Assembly (NCBI RefSeq): GCF_030504645.1
Contig: NZ_JAUKWQ010000001.1
Coordinates: forward strand, 310,001-374,000
From: Rhizobium oryzicola
GTDB lineage: Bacteria; Pseudomonadota; Alphaproteobacteria; Rhizobiales; Rhizobiaceae
Direction of reading: 5' to 3'
Length of the DNA: 64,000 nt
Shown: positions 26,477 through 35,824 of the stretch, one piece after another
Layout of the letters: each line of letters starts with the position of its first letter
How positions within the stretch are numbered: the first letter of the stretch is position 1
Program-made: the position numbers and the translations under genes
Notes under the pieces: generated by a model
The model's input: only the letters and a program-made list of their open reading frames with translations
Databases searched by the model: none
Told to the model about the DNA's origin: nothing

Positions 26477-26551
26477 CGCATCCTGCATTTCTCTTTTGCC
26501 TTCGGCACAAGAGGCATTATATTCGCAGCTCATAGTCAATGATCGGATGCA

Positions 26552-27649
26552 ATGCGCCAGAACGGATTTCAAACATCGATCCCGAAGGACAGCACGTCTG
26601 TCCTCGATGATCGTTCGCGGGAAATCTTCCGCCGCATCGTCGAGAGCTATCTGGAAACCGGCGAGCCGCTCGGCTCGCGGAATTTGTCGCGCCTGCTGCC
26701 CATGTCGCTGTCGCCGGCTTCCGTGCGTAATGTGATGAGCGATCTCGAAGAGCTGGGCCTGATCTATGCACCGCATATCAGTGCCGGTCGTCTACCGACC
26801 CAGACCGGCCTGCGCTTCTTCGTAGATGCCTTCATGCAGGTGGGCCATCTTTCGATGGAGGAGCGTGCGGCGATCGAGCGGCAAATCGGTGTCGATGACC
26901 GAGCCCACCCTATGGAACACCTGATGACGGAGGCGAGCCGGATGCTCTCGGGCGTTTCGCGCGGCGCCGGCATCGTCATCACTGCCAAGAACGATCCTGT
27001 TCTGAAACATGTCGAATTCATAAGGCTGGAGCCCACCAAGGCGCTTGCCATTCTGGTCGGCGATCACAATCAGGTCGAAAACCGCATCATCGATCTGCCG
27101 GCCGGTGTTACCTCTTCTCAGCTGACAGAGGCTGCAAACTTCCTCAACGCGCATCTGTCCGGCCAGACACTTCCCGAACTGCGTGGACAGCTTGCTGCGC
27201 TGAAAGTGCAGGTGCAGAATGAACTCGACAGCCTCTCGCAGGATCTCGTGCAGCGGGGGCTCGCGATTTGGTCTGGTGAGAGCGAGGAAGGAAAGCCGGC
27301 TCGCCTGATCGTTCGCGGCCGGGCAAACCTGCTCGAAGGCCTCGAGGGCGCGGATGATATCGACCGGCTGCGGCTGCTTTTCGATGATCTCGAAAAGAAG
27401 GACAGCCTCATCGAGATCCTCGACCTTGCCGAAAGCGGGCCTGGGGTGCGCATTTTCATCGGGTCGGAAAACAAGCTGTTTTCCCTGTCCGGGTCTTCGC
27501 TGATCGTGGCGCCCTACCGCGACGAGGAAGATCGTATTGTTGGTGCCGTGGGTGTCATCGGGCCAACACGTCTCAACTATTCCCGGATCGTGCCGATGGT
27601 GGATTACACGGCACAGATCATGACGCGGCTATCGCGCAGCGGGCCGTGA
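26552..27649 (+). CDS. hrcA: Heat-inducible transcription repressor HrcA
   Basis: HrcA represses chaperone operons through CIRCE elements with GroEL as co-effector. The 365-residue protein has the winged-helix N-terminus ([24 protein letters not shown] trimmed: residues 19-42), [19 protein letters not shown], and the GAF-like regulatory domain ending in [19 protein letters not shown]. No CIRCE sequence (TTAGCACTC-N9-GAGTGCTAA) was found in this window, so its target, probably groESL, lies elsewhere. It precedes grpE by 107 bp in the usual hrcA-grpE order. Confidence 0.96.
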   Translation: MRQNGFQTSIPKDSTSVLDDRSREIFRRIVESYLETGEPLGSRNLSRLLPMSLSPASVRNVMSDLEELGLIYAPHISAGRLPTQTGLRFFVDAFMQVGHLSMEERAAIERQIGVDDRAHPMEHLMTEASRMLSGVSRGAGIVITAKNDPVLKHVEFIRLEPTKALAILVGDHNQVENRIIDLPAGVTSSQLTEAANFLNAHLSGQTLPELRGQLAALKVQVQNELDSLSQDLVQRGLAIWSGESEEGKPARLIVRGRANLLEGLEGADDIDRLRLLFDDLEKKDSLIEILDLAESGPGVRIFIGSENKLFSLSGSSLIVAPYRDEEDRIVGAVGVIGPTRLNYSRIVPMVDYTAQIMTRLSRSGP

Positions 27650-27675
27650 TCTCAGGCGCAACCGATCCATTCAGC

Positions 27676-27704
27676 CTTGATTTTTGATCGGGGAACCTCG
27701 ATAT
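27676..27704 (+). promoter_or_regulatory. Candidate heat-shock (RpoH) promoter of grpE
   Basis: CTTGAT, a 17-bp spacer and CGATAT resemble the alphaproteobacterial sigma-32 pattern (CTTG followed by a CCATAT-like -10). It lies about 50 bp upstream of the grpE start, in the hrcA-grpE gap. Suggestive, not decisive. Confidence 0.42.
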
Positions 27705-27756
27705 CGGGCTCAACTTTAATCCTCTCTCATTCAATCTCATGTGACCGGAGACCGTC

Positions 27757-28389
27757 ATGACCGACGAAACCAAGAAGAACGGACCTGACGCATCAGCCAC
27801 CGAAACGACGACGGAAGCTGCTGCATCCGCCGAGTACGAAGCTGCAAGCGAAGGCGCGCAGGCCAATCCCGATCCATTGGAAGCCATTCGTGCCGAAAAT
27901 GCGGAGTTGCGGGACCGCTTCCTACGTCTGGCGGCGGAAATGGACAATCTGCGCCGCCGCACCGAGCGCGACGTCAAGGATGCCAAGTCCTATGCCGTGA
28001 CCGCATTTGCGCGCGATATGCTCAGCGTATCCGACAACCTTCGCCGTGCGCTGGATGCCATTCCGGCCGATGCCAAGGACAATGGTGATGCCGGTTTGAA
28101 GGCCCTGATCGAAGGCGTCGATATGACCGAGCGCTCTATGCTGTCGGCGCTGGAGCGTCACGGCGTGAAGAAGATCGAGCCGGAAGGCCAGAAGTTCGAC
28201 CCGAACTTCCACCAGGCGATGTTCGAAGTGCCAAACCCGAATGTACCAAACAACACGGTGGTGCAGGTCGTGCAGGCTGGCTTCGTCATTGGCGAGCGCG
28301 TTCTGCGTCCGGCCATGGTCGGTGTCGCCAAGGGCGGCCCCAAGGCTGACGCTGCCGGCGAACCGGCTGCTCAGGACAGCAACGCCTGA
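27757..28389 (+). CDS. grpE: Nucleotide exchange factor GrpE
   Basis: Co-chaperone that releases ADP from DnaK. At 210 residues it has the typical layout: an acidic, low-complexity N-terminus (about 1-40), a long dimerising coiled coil containing [22 protein letters not shown] (split: residues 48-69), and a C-terminal beta domain with [14 protein letters not shown] and [29 protein letters not shown] precedes the ATG. A shared terminator with ptsN follows. Confidence 0.97.
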   Translation: MTDETKKNGPDASATETTTEAAASAEYEAASEGAQANPDPLEAIRAENAELRDRFLRLAAEMDNLRRRTERDVKDAKSYAVTAFARDMLSVSDNLRRALDAIPADAKDNGDAGLKALIEGVDMTERSMLSALERHGVKKIEPEGQKFDPNFHQAMFEVPNPNVPNNTVVQVVQAGFVIGERVLRPAMVGVAKGGPKADAAGEPAAQDSNA

Positions 28390-28417
28390 AATTTCTAGTG
28401 ACATTTCCGAACAGCAA

Positions 28418-28442
28418 AAAGCCCGCGCGATGCGGGCTTTTT
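28418..28442. terminator. Bidirectional terminator between grpE and ptsN
   Basis: A 9-bp perfect stem AAAGCCCGC/GCGGGCTTT with a 5-nt loop is flanked by A-runs on the left and T-runs on the right, so it can end both the grpE transcript (+) and the converging lptC-ptsN transcript (-). Confidence 0.88.
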
Positions 28443-28468
28443 CATGCCATCAGTGTTATCGAAGTGCA

Positions 28469-28933
28469 TCAGGCGGCGTTGGATGTCTGCTGCTCGTTGA
28501 GGCAGGCGTAGATCGCAGTCGCAGAATCGGTCGCCCGCAGCTTCGCAACCAGTTCCTGGTCGCGCAGAATGCGCGCAATCCGCGACAATGCCTTCAGGTG
28601 ATCGGCACCGGCTCCTTCCGGCGCCAAAAGCAAAAATACCAGATCGACCGGCTGGTCATCCAGCGCTTCGAAATCGACCGGCGTTTCCAGACGGGCAAAA
28701 ACCCCCTTGATGGAGGGAATGCTTGTCAACTTACCATGCGGAATGGCAATGCCGTGACCGACACCTGTGGAGCCCAGGCGCTCCCGCTGCAGGATCACGT
28801 CGAAGATCTCGCGCTCACCAACACCCGTCAGCTTGGCGGCTTTCGCCGCCAATTCCTGCAACAACTGCTTCTTGGAATTCACCTTGAGGGCGGGGATAAT
28901 TGCATCTTGCTGCAGGAGATCTGCCAACGCCAT
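28469..28933 (-). CDS. ptsN: PTS IIA-like nitrogen regulatory protein PtsN (EIIA-Ntr)
   Basis: EIIA of the nitrogen phosphotransferase system, a regulatory phospho-acceptor that in rhizobia affects potassium and nitrogen physiology. The 154-residue form starting MALADLLQQDAIIP matches rhizobial PtsN; an ATG three codons upstream is a less likely start given AAGGA spacing. The phosphorylated His is in GVGHGIAIPHGKL (about residues 56-68). Last gene of the lptC-lptA-lptB-rpoN-hpf-ptsN cluster. Confidence 0.94.
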   Translation of the reverse strand: MALADLLQQDAIIPALKVNSKKQLLQELAAKAAKLTGVGEREIFDVILQRERLGSTGVGHGIAIPHGKLTSIPSIKGVFARLETPVDFEALDDQPVDLVFLLLAPEGAGADHLKALSRIARILRDQELVAKLRATDSATAIYACLNEQQTSNAA

Positions 28934-28999
28934 TCTCTTCATCCTTCATGCCCCCGAAGGGGAATGGGAGCGCTGCGAGAGCGCTCCCTTCAGGCTATT

Positions 29000-29572
29000 C
29001 TATCCCTTGATACTGGCGGCGTCGATCCAGCCAATATTGCCGTCATTACGGCGGTAAACGATGTTGAGCTGCTTCCCCGGATTGCGGAAGAACAGTACCG
29101 GTTCGTCAGTCATGTCCAGTGCCATAACGGCGCTGGCTACAGTCATTGTCTTCAGTGGCTTCGAGCTTTCGGCCACGATAGTCGGAGCGAAGTCCTCAGG
29201 CACCTCGTCGGCTTCGTCAGGAATGCTGTCCATCACCGTATAAGCAATCTCAGCATGACCGTTCTGGGTTGCGCCAGAATGGTGGTCGCGAAGCTTGCGC
29301 TTATAGCGGCGAAGGCGCTTCTCAATCCGCTCTGCGGCGGCATCGAAGCTATGCTGCGGGTCGTTGGCTTCGCCTGCCGCATGCAGGATGATCCCTGTAT
29401 CGAGATGCACCTTGCAATCGGCCGAGAACCGGGAACCGGATTTCTCGACGATGACCTGTCCCGAATATCCTCCGTCGAAGTACTTTGTAACCGCCTCCCC
29501 TATATGGTCCTCGATCCGCTTTCTAAACGAATCCCCGATTTCCATATGTTTTCCGGATACACGCACACTCAT
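29000..29572 (-). CDS. hpf: Long-form ribosome hibernation-promoting factor
   Basis: HPF/RaiA-type factor that dimerises 70S ribosomes in stationary phase. The 190-codon form from ATG 29572 (MSVRVSGKHMEIGDS) has the ribosome-binding domain (residues 1-100, RIEKRLRRYKRKLRDHH basic helix) and the C-terminal dimerisation domain of long HPFs (KTMTVASAVMALDMTDEPVLFF). It lies between rpoN and ptsN as in most proteobacteria. A candidate vegetative promoter lies at 29727-29755. Confidence 0.94.
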   Translation of the reverse strand: MSVRVSGKHMEIGDSFRKRIEDHIGEAVTKYFDGGYSGQVIVEKSGSRFSADCKVHLDTGIILHAAGEANDPQHSFDAAAERIEKRLRRYKRKLRDHHSGATQNGHAEIAYTVMDSIPDEADEVPEDFAPTIVAESSKPLKTMTVASAVMALDMTDEPVLFFRNPGKQLNIVYRRNDGNIGWIDAASIKG

Positions 29573-29726
29573 GGAATGCTTCCTTCTCGTCGTGACTTGC
29601 ACGTATCACTCTACGTCAAGCCGCCCACGCATCCAAGCGCCTCCCGCAGACATTCCGGGACATAAACGTCAAATGCCCTTCCGGTTCGTTAGCGCGTGTG
29701 CCTTCCATCCATGCTGGTGCGCCGGG

Positions 29727-29755
29727 CTTGTAGGCGGCTCGGACATAAAAGTCAA
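29727..29755 (-). promoter_or_regulatory. Candidate promoter of hpf
   Basis: On the minus strand TTGACT, 17 bp, TACAAG lies in the rpoN-hpf gap about 155 bp before the hpf start. The -35 is good; the -10 is imperfect. Confidence 0.35.
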
Positions 29756-29791
29756 CGATCCGTAAATTAGAGGCTGTTGACGTCTGCGGTA

Positions 29792-31342
29792 TTATACCGC
29801 TGCGAGTTTCGCCATGGCCTTTTTCTCCCGCCGCCGCTGTACGGAGGAGGGAATGTTCATGGCTTCCCGGTATTTTGCCACCGTACGGCGTGCTAGTTCG
29901 ACGCCGCTGTTCTTGAGGCTGGTGACGATATCATCGTCCGAAAGGACCGCGTCTGGCGATTCCTTTTCAATCATGAGGCGAATGCGATGGCGAACGGCCT
30001 CTGCCGAATGGCTATCGCCGCCTTCGGCCGAGCTGATTGAGACCGTAAAGAAGTATTTCAGCTCGAACAGGCCGCGCGGTGTCAGCATGTATTTGTTCGA
30101 GGTGACGCGGCTGACGGTGGATTCATGCATCTTGATTGCTTCGGCCACCGTCTTCAGGTTCAGCGGACGCAGGTGATCCACCCCGTGCTGAAGGAAGGCA
30201 TCCTGCTGGCGCACGATTTCCGTGGCGACCTTCAGAATGGTTCTGGCCCGCTGGTCCAGGCTTCGTGTCAGCCAGTTGGCGTTCTGCATGCATTCCGACA
30301 GGAAGTTCTGGTCTTCGTCATTGCGGGTGCCGCGGCTCGACACACTCTGGAAGTAGGTGTGATTGACCAGCACCTTGGGAAGTGTATCCGGGTTGAGCTC
30401 GATCAGCCATTCCCCATTGGAGGAGGCACGCACCACGATATCGGGAGCAACGGCCTCGCTCACTCCGCCTTCGAAGGTGCTGCCGGGACGCGGGTTGAGT
30501 GCGCGGATCTCGGCCAGCATGTCGACGAGATCCTCGTCGTCGACGCCGCAGATCTTGCGCAGCGAACTGAAGTCGCGCTTGGCCAGAAGCTCGAGATGCG
30601 CGATTAGCGCTTGCATGGCGGGATCGAAACGATCCTTCTGCTGCAGCTGGATCGCAAGGCATTCCGCCAGGGAACGGGCAAATACACCCGGCGGATCCAG
30701 TGTCTGCAGGCTCTCCAACACCTGCTCGACATCCTGAAGGCTGGTGCCCAGTCGGTCTGCGGTTTCGCTGCAATTCCCCTGAAGGTAACCGTTTTCATCC
30801 AGTTGGTCGACCAGGTGCTGGGCAATCAGCAGGGCGGATGCATTGGTAACGACAAAGGGTATCTGCTGCTGGAGATGCTCCCGCAAAGTGACTGCACCGG
30901 CGACGAACTCGTCGAGGTCGTAACTTTCCCCGGCTTCTCCGCCAGGCATCGACTTCCACTGGCTGATGAGCTCTGGCGCATCCGGTCGCCGCTCAGCGGT
31001 ATCGTCCGGGAAGATATTCTCGAAGTTGGAGTCCAGCTGCTCGCTCAGTCCTTCCGGCTTACGAGAGGTATTGTCAAACCAATCGCCATCGTCGCCGCCA
31101 TCGCGCGCATCCTCGGAACCAGCGGGCGCTTCAGCGAACAGATCGGCACCATCGCCGCCTTCGCTGCCTGTTTCGCCATCGCTTGATGCAAATTCGAGCA
31201 GCGGGTTCTTTTCCACTTCCTGCGCGATAAACTGGTTCAGCTCAAAATGCGTCATCTGAAGCAGCTGGATGGACTGCATCAGCTGCGGCGTCATCACGAG
31301 CGACTGGGTCTGGCGCAGGAAAAGGCTGGCGGATAAGGCCAT
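29792..31342 (-). CDS. rpoN: RNA polymerase sigma-54 factor
   Basis: Sigma-54 directs RNA polymerase to -24/-12 promoters of nitrogen-fixation, dicarboxylate-transport and other genes when activated by AAA+ enhancer-binding proteins. The 516-residue protein has the Gln/Leu-rich region I (LRQTQSLVMTPQLMQSIQL near the start), acidic region II (about 48-110), the core-binding domain, the helix-turn-helix and the RpoN box ARRTVAKYREAMNIPSS near residue 487. Located downstream of lptB, as in other rhizobia. Confidence 0.97.
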   Translation of the reverse strand: MALSASLFLRQTQSLVMTPQLMQSIQLLQMTHFELNQFIAQEVEKNPLLEFASSDGETGSEGGDGADLFAEAPAGSEDARDGGDDGDWFDNTSRKPEGLSEQLDSNFENIFPDDTAERRPDAPELISQWKSMPGGEAGESYDLDEFVAGAVTLREHLQQQIPFVVTNASALLIAQHLVDQLDENGYLQGNCSETADRLGTSLQDVEQVLESLQTLDPPGVFARSLAECLAIQLQQKDRFDPAMQALIAHLELLAKRDFSSLRKICGVDDEDLVDMLAEIRALNPRPGSTFEGGVSEAVAPDIVVRASSNGEWLIELNPDTLPKVLVNHTYFQSVSSRGTRNDEDQNFLSECMQNANWLTRSLDQRARTILKVATEIVRQQDAFLQHGVDHLRPLNLKTVAEAIKMHESTVSRVTSNKYMLTPRGLFELKYFFTVSISSAEGGDSHSAEAVRHRIRLMIEKESPDAVLSDDDIVTSLKNSGVELARRTVAKYREAMNIPSSVQRRREKKAMAKLAAV

Positions 31343-31493
31343 GGCGGACGCTGAACTCCCTACAATCCCCCTGTATGTGACTGAGGCTCAACTTTTTACG
31401 TGCAGCCAAACTCACTTGGCCCAAAAATTGCTTTTTTAAACAACTTGGTCAAGCGGTCAGAGGGTGTGGGCGAAAATTTCTCGCGCAACAGCC

Positions 31494-32291
31494 TTAAAGG
31501 CTAAACTTGTCGCCGAGATAGAGCCGTCGAACATCGGCGTTGTTGACGATGTCCTCAGCGCGGCCATGGGTCAGAACCTCACCTGCATGGATGATGTAGG
31601 CGCGGTCGATAAGGCCGAGCGTTTCACGCACATTGTGGTCAGTGATCAAAACGCCAATGCCGCGCGCCGTCAAGTGACGCACCAGGTTCTGGATATCCGA
31701 AACCGAAATGGGGTCGACACCCGCAAAGGGCTCGTCCAACAGCATGAAGGCCGGATCGGTTGCCAGCGCGCGGGCGATTTCAAGACGACGACGTTCGCCA
31801 CCCGAAAGCGCGACCGCCGGTGCCTTGCGCAAGCGGCTGATGTGGAACTCTTCCAGCAACTCGTCCAGCTTGCGTTCGCGCTTTTCGCGATTGCGCTCAT
31901 GCACTTCCAAAACGGCGCGAATATTTTCCTCGACCGTCAGCCCGCGAAAGATCGAGGCTTCCTGCGGAAGATAGCCAACCCCAATACGGGCGCGGCGATA
32001 CATCGGCATGCGCGTCACGTCGTTGCCGTTGATGGCGATCATGCCCTCATCCACGCCGACCAGGCCGGTGATCATGTAGAAGCATGTGGTCTTGCCGGCG
32101 CCGTTGGGGCCAAGAAGGCCCACGGCTTCGCCACGGCGCACCACCAGGGACACCCCGTTGACCACGCGGCGCGAGTCGTAGGTCTTCGACAGGCCATGCG
32201 CAATCAGCGTGCCTTCATACCGGGCTTTGTCGCGCGGATCGAAGCCTTCAACGGCCTCCGGTTTGGCGCGCTTGGAAAAAAGAGACATCAT
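31494..32291 (-). CDS. lptB: LPS export ABC transporter ATP-binding protein LptB
   Basis: Cytoplasmic ATPase of the LptB2FG complex that extracts lipopolysaccharide from the inner membrane. 265 residues with Walker A GPNGAGKTT near 56, the Q-loop in LPQEAS, signature LSGGERRR near 158, Walker B FMLLDEPFAGVDP and an H-loop in ITDHNV. It carries a short rhizobial N-terminal extension (SKRAKPEAVEGFDPRDK). It follows lptA by 9 bp; lptF/lptG are not in the window. Confidence 0.96.
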   Translation of the reverse strand: MMSLFSKRAKPEAVEGFDPRDKARYEGTLIAHGLSKTYDSRRVVNGVSLVVRRGEAVGLLGPNGAGKTTCFYMITGLVGVDEGMIAINGNDVTRMPMYRRARIGVGYLPQEASIFRGLTVEENIRAVLEVHERNREKRERKLDELLEEFHISRLRKAPAVALSGGERRRLEIARALATDPAFMLLDEPFAGVDPISVSDIQNLVRHLTARGIGVLITDHNVRETLGLIDRAYIIHAGEVLTHGRAEDIVNNADVRRLYLGDKFSL

Positions 32292-32300
32292 GCGGTCTGG

Positions 32301-32915
32301 TTACTGCTTCGCGCCGGGCGCGTTGCTGGGCTTGGACTTGGGATCCAGCATGATCTCCACGCGTCCACCACAAGCGTCGAGCTTGGCCTGTCCCGAGTTC
32401 ATCAGAACCGTCAGCTTGCAGCCCTTGAAGACGTTTGGTCCGTCCGAAAGCACGACCTGCTTACCCGTCAGCACCAGCGTCTGGGTTGCCATTTCGAACA
32501 CGCCGTTATCGGCCGTTGCCTGCTGGGTGCCCGAGTTGAGCAGAACCTTGCCATCCACGAAAATCTTGTCGATGTCGGCCTGGCCGGACGAGATCGGGCT
32601 GCCGCCCGAACTCTTGGATGCGGCATCGCCGTCAGCTTTATCCTTGTCCTTGTAAAGGACGGTCATCTTGGACGACTTCATGGTCGTCGTGCCCTGCACA
32701 ACTTCCACATTGCCTGTGAAGTAAGCCTTCTTCTCCTCATCCTTGATTTCCAGCTGGTCGCTCTGGATCTGGATGGGTTGGTCCTTTGACAGCTTCATTC
32801 CGTCCATCGACTTTGTCGTCGACTGTGCAAAGGCCGCTGAAGACAGACAGGCAAGGGTAAGCCCGGTCGCGAGCCGGATCATGTCGCTGGTAGAGAAGTG
32901 AAAACGACTCGTCAT
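32301..32915 (-). CDS. lptA: LPS transport periplasmic protein LptA (OstA-like)
   Basis: Periplasmic bridge protein carrying LPS to the outer-membrane LptDE. The 204-residue precursor has a signal peptide (RLATGLTLACLSSAAFAQ, cleavage near residue 31) and an OstA beta-jellyroll with repeating strands such as DEEKKAYFTGNVEVVQGTTT and NGVFEMATQTLVLTG. The C-terminus has a Cys and a basic/Pro tail. Its ATG overlaps the lptC stop (ATGA), consistent with coupled translation. Confidence 0.9.
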   Translation of the reverse strand: MTSRFHFSTSDMIRLATGLTLACLSSAAFAQSTTKSMDGMKLSKDQPIQIQSDQLEIKDEEKKAYFTGNVEVVQGTTTMKSSKMTVLYKDKDKADGDAASKSSGGSPISSGQADIDKIFVDGKVLLNSGTQQATADNGVFEMATQTLVLTGKQVVLSDGPNVFKGCKLTVLMNSGQAKLDACGGRVEIMLDPKSKPSNAPGAKQ

Positions 32916-33595
32916 GGGGCCGAACTCTGGTTGCCTTCGTTGTGGATTGCGTTGGCAGCCAGATTAACCTGAACCTGCCCCGCGAAGCTGATTGTTTTAC
33001 CCTTATCGGATATCTTCATCGACTGCGCAACAATAGACGCTTCCTGCGTTTTAATGTGCACCGTATCTTGCGTGTCCATCAGGCCTTGCTGAACATCAAG
33101 ACTTGCGGACTGGAAATTGGCCGTAATGCCATTGCTGAGATCGACCTGAAAAGGTGCCGTCAGGTTCATGCGGTCGGTCGAACGGTCGTAAACACCGCTT
33201 TCGGCGGCAACGCGCGCAATCACGGTGGCATTCAACGGCATCGCAGCCTTCACATTTTCCAGCGTCAAATGATTCTGGTTCTGAAGATCCTGCAGCGCGC
33301 GTGTGGCGGTCAAAGAGTAGCTTACGCCCTTCTCATTGCGGCCGGCCATGGCAGGGCTTTCCATGACGATCTTGCCATCCTCGATGCGAGCGCTCTGGAT
33401 CGTCAGCTTTTCCGGGAGATAGGCGCGGACAAAAGATACGGCGATAAAGATGGCCGAAATGACGGCTGCCGCGATGGGAAGAAGGATGCGCAGGCGTCGC
33501 ACCCTGCGCGAATGCGCAAGCGCAGCCTGGTACGCGGTGGCACGCGAACCTCCCGTGACCTCAGACGAGGTTGGTTGTGACATGGTCTGCAGCAT
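32912..33595 (-). CDS. lptC: LPS export protein LptC
   Basis: Bitopic inner-membrane protein linking LptB2FG to LptA. The 227-residue form from ATG 33595 has AAGGAA upstream; a second ATG four codons later is possible, and longer in-frame extensions are not credible. One transmembrane helix (LRILLPIAAAVISAIFIAVS, about 36-55) is followed by a periplasmic jellyroll (DUF1239-type) with KTISFAGQVQVNL near the end. First gene of the cluster running to ptsN; divergent from sppA. Confidence 0.88.
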   Translation of the reverse strand: MLQTMSQPTSSEVTGGSRATAYQAALAHSRRVRRLRILLPIAAAVISAIFIAVSFVRAYLPEKLTIQSARIEDGKIVMESPAMAGRNEKGVSYSLTATRALQDLQNQNHLTLENVKAAMPLNATVIARVAAESGVYDRSTDRMNLTAPFQVDLSNGITANFQSASLDVQQGLMDTQDTVHIKTQEASIVAQSMKISDKGKTISFAGQVQVNLAANAIHNEGNQSSAP

Positions 33596-33787
33596 GAATT
33601 CCTTCTGGCCATCAATCGACGTCACGCCAGCCGTGGCTGCCTGGCGACAAGGAACGGCGCATGAAGCCCTAATATGGCTTTTCTTATTCAACAAACAATA
33701 ACGAATGACACAATTTCGTGTAGTGACTGTAGCGATTCGTCCGTCATGGATGATGAAAAGTGCGACACTGGATGGGGCAAGGCGACA

Positions 33788-34744
33788 ATGGATCAACTGG
33801 CGATAGCGGATAGGCGGGCTTTGCGGCGGAAATTGACCTTCTGGCGTGTGGCGGCAGCGCTGCTGATCGTTGCGATCGGTTTCTCGCTCTACCGATTCGG
33901 CGCAGCACCCACGGACGGCGTCTCGCGGCCGCATGTTGCCCGCATCGAAATTTCCGGGATGATCACAGATGATCGCGAGCTTCTGGAGCGCATCGAGAAG
34001 ATCCGCAAGAGCAGCCAGGCGAAGGCGCTTGTCGTGTCCATTTCGTCGCCGGGCGGGACGACCTATGGCGGCGAGCGCCTGTTTAAGGCTCTCCGTTCCG
34101 TTGCCGCCGAAAAGCCCGTCGTTTCGGATGTGCGCACCCTGGCGGCATCGGCCGGTTACATGACTGCGACCGCGGGCGATTACATCGTTGCTGGCGAAAG
34201 CTCGATCACCGGCTCGATCGGCGTCATCTTCCAATACCCGCAGGTACAGGACCTCTTGGACAAGCTCGGCGTCTCGCTGCAGGAGATCAAGTCCGCGCCG
34301 CTGAAGGCCGAGCCTTCCCCCTTCCACGCCGCGAGCGACGACGCCAAGGCGATGATCCGCGCCATGGTGATGGATAGCTTCGACTGGTTCGTCGGTCTCG
34401 TTTCCGACCGCCGCCATATGAGCCGAGAGGAAGTTTTGAAGCTTGCTGATGGAACGATCTTTACCGGTCGGCAGGCGCTCAAGGCGAAGCTGGTGGATGC
34501 GCTGGGCGGCGACGCCGAGATCCGCGCTTATCTGAAGGGCCGCGGCGTGGCGGAAAACCTTCCGGTTCTCGAATGGAAGAAGGATGAGGAGCGCAGCTTC
34601 TTTGCCCTCCCCACGGCCGCTGCCTATTTCATTCGCCTGCTCGGTGTCGATGCCACGGGGACACCGGATGCAATGCGCGACTGGGCAACAAAGAAGTTGT
34701 TCCTTGACGGTCTCCTTTCGGTTTGGCAGGTTGGACAGGATTGA
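33788..34744 (+). CDS. sppA: Signal peptide peptidase SppA, short (36K) type
   Basis: Membrane-anchored serine protease that degrades cleaved signal peptides. The 318-residue protein has an N-terminal anchor ([15 protein letters not shown], about 23-37) and one S49 domain, the half-size form. The catalytic dyad is visible as Ser143 in ITGSIGVIF and Lys173 in [11 protein letters not shown]. The [12 protein letters not shown] loop supports the family. It starts a plus-strand run with ihfB and lapA. Confidence 0.91.
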   Translation: MDQLAIADRRALRRKLTFWRVAAALLIVAIGFSLYRFGAAPTDGVSRPHVARIEISGMITDDRELLERIEKIRKSSQAKALVVSISSPGGTTYGGERLFKALRSVAAEKPVVSDVRTLAASAGYMTATAGDYIVAGESSITGSIGVIFQYPQVQDLLDKLGVSLQEIKSAPLKAEPSPFHAASDDAKAMIRAMVMDSFDWFVGLVSDRRHMSREEVLKLADGTIFTGRQALKAKLVDALGGDAEIRAYLKGRGVAENLPVLEWKKDEERSFFALPTAAAYFIRLLGVDATGTPDAMRDWATKKLFLDGLLSVWQVGQD

Positions 34745-34770
34745 ATTTTCAAGCCTTTCAGGGGGACCTC

Positions 34771-35076
34771 GTGATCAAGTCAGAGCTGGTGCAGATCGTT
34801 GCGGCACGGAATCCGCACCTCTACCATCGTGACGTCGAGAATATCGTGAACGCGGTCCTGGATGAGATCACCGATGCTCTTGCCGCCGGAAACCGTGTCG
34901 AGCTGCGCGGCTTCGGTGCCTTTTCCGTGAAGAACCGTCCATCGCGTTCCGGCCGCAATCCGCGCACGGGCGAGACGGTGTTCGTCGAGGAAAAGTGGGT
35001 TCCCTTCTTCAAGACGGGTAAGGAGCTGCGTGAGCGCCTCAACCCGGATCTGGTGGACGAAGAAGACGGCGACTGA
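34771..35076 (+). CDS. ihfB: Integration host factor subunit beta
   Basis: DNA-bending HU/IHF-family protein that forms a heterodimer with IhfA and assists sigma-54 promoters, replication and recombination. The 101-residue form starts at GTG 34771 ([16 protein letters not shown]), preceded by GGGGGACC. The DNA-contacting arm [15 protein letters not shown] (about residues 55-69) is intact and an acidic tail (DLVDEEDGD) ends the protein. Downstream of sppA by 26 bp. Confidence 0.95.
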   Translation: MIKSELVQIVAARNPHLYHRDVENIVNAVLDEITDALAAGNRVELRGFGAFSVKNRPSRSGRNPRTGETVFVEEKWVPFFKTGKELRERLNPDLVDEEDGD

Positions 35077-35212
35077 TTGTTGTCATTCCTCCTGCGGGCC
35101 AGGCGGGTGGATTGTTCCACCGCCTTGAAACGGCCTCAGGCGGCACTATTCTCAAATGTATCGAAATTACGGAATGATTCCGCCGGTCGGGATCACTTGG
35201 CGGAGCCTTGGC

Positions 35213-35545
35213 ATGGAACGGATCAAGAAAATCATCGGAATGGTCATTCTTGTGCCGTTGGCGATTATCCTTGTTGTGCTCTGCGTTGCCAATCGCCAGA
35301 GCGTCACGCTTGCGCTCAATCCGTTCAATCCGTCCGATACGGTGCTGTCGCTGACTGGCCCGCTCTTCCTGCTGCTGTTTGTGGCCTTGCTGTTCGGAAT
35401 GGTCATCGGATCCGTCGCGACCTGGTTTGCACAGGGCAAATACCGTCGTCAGGCGCGCATCGAAGCACGTGAAGCGCTGAAGCGCCAGGCGAGCGAGCCG
35501 CAGAGCACCGCATCCTCCACGGCGCTAATCTCGCGCCACGGCTAG
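35213..35545 (+). CDS. LapA domain-containing membrane protein
   Basis: A 110-residue inner-membrane protein with two helices (IIGMVILVPLAIILVVLCVA and GPLFLLLFVALLFGMVIGSVA) and a basic cytoplasmic C-terminal tail, matching lipopolysaccharide-assembly protein A (LapA/YciS) domain proteins. LapA acts in LPS regulation in enterobacteria; the function in rhizobia is not established. Start at 35213 is supported by GGAG. Its TAG stop codon is created by the left TA of repeat copy B plus the element's G; the empty site would read TAA at the same codon. Confidence 0.82.
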   Translation: MERIKKIIGMVILVPLAIILVVLCVANRQSVTLALNPFNPSDTVLSLTGPLFLLLFVALLFGMVIGSVATWFAQGKYRRQARIEAREALKRQASEPQSTASSTALISRHG

Positions 35546-35814
35546 AGCCTATCAGGGCTAAATGGATTCGTTCTGCCGGAAGCATTTTTGTCAGGATCAA
35601 GGCTTTCGGCGAAGGGCGTACCTTCTGGTACAGTCGAGACGAAAGCCGAAGATAATGGCGGAAAATGATCCGGCCCTTCGGGTTAGCTGAGGCGGGTCAT
35701 CTGCTTCGTCCAGCGGCTTGGCCGTATGCATTGGCTACGACACGCGCCGCTCTCCTCGCATCTGATCCCGCCTGAGCCAACAGAACTGTTTCCATTTAAC
35801 CCTGATAGGCTCTA
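35543..35814. mobile_element. MITE-like inverted-repeat element, copy B
   Basis: A 272-bp copy of the element at 20384-20654 in inverse orientation; by eye roughly nine of ten bases match, with a few short indels. Terminal inverted repeats TAGAGCCTATCAGGG...CCCTGATAGGCTCTA are perfect here. TA at both ends again fits a target-site duplication. It contains GGCTTTCG/CGAAAGCC arms and no plausible gene. Confidence 0.78.
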
Positions 35815-35824
35815 ACAGCATCGA

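Noticed and set aside
26405-26551. CIRCE element for HrcA autoregulation
   Set aside because: No TTAGCACTC-N9-GAGTGCTAA or near match was found upstream of hrcA.
26405-26776. N-terminal extension of rph to 362 residues
   Set aside because: The extension runs across the hrcA start and promoter region and is not part of the RNase PH family, which is about 238 residues.
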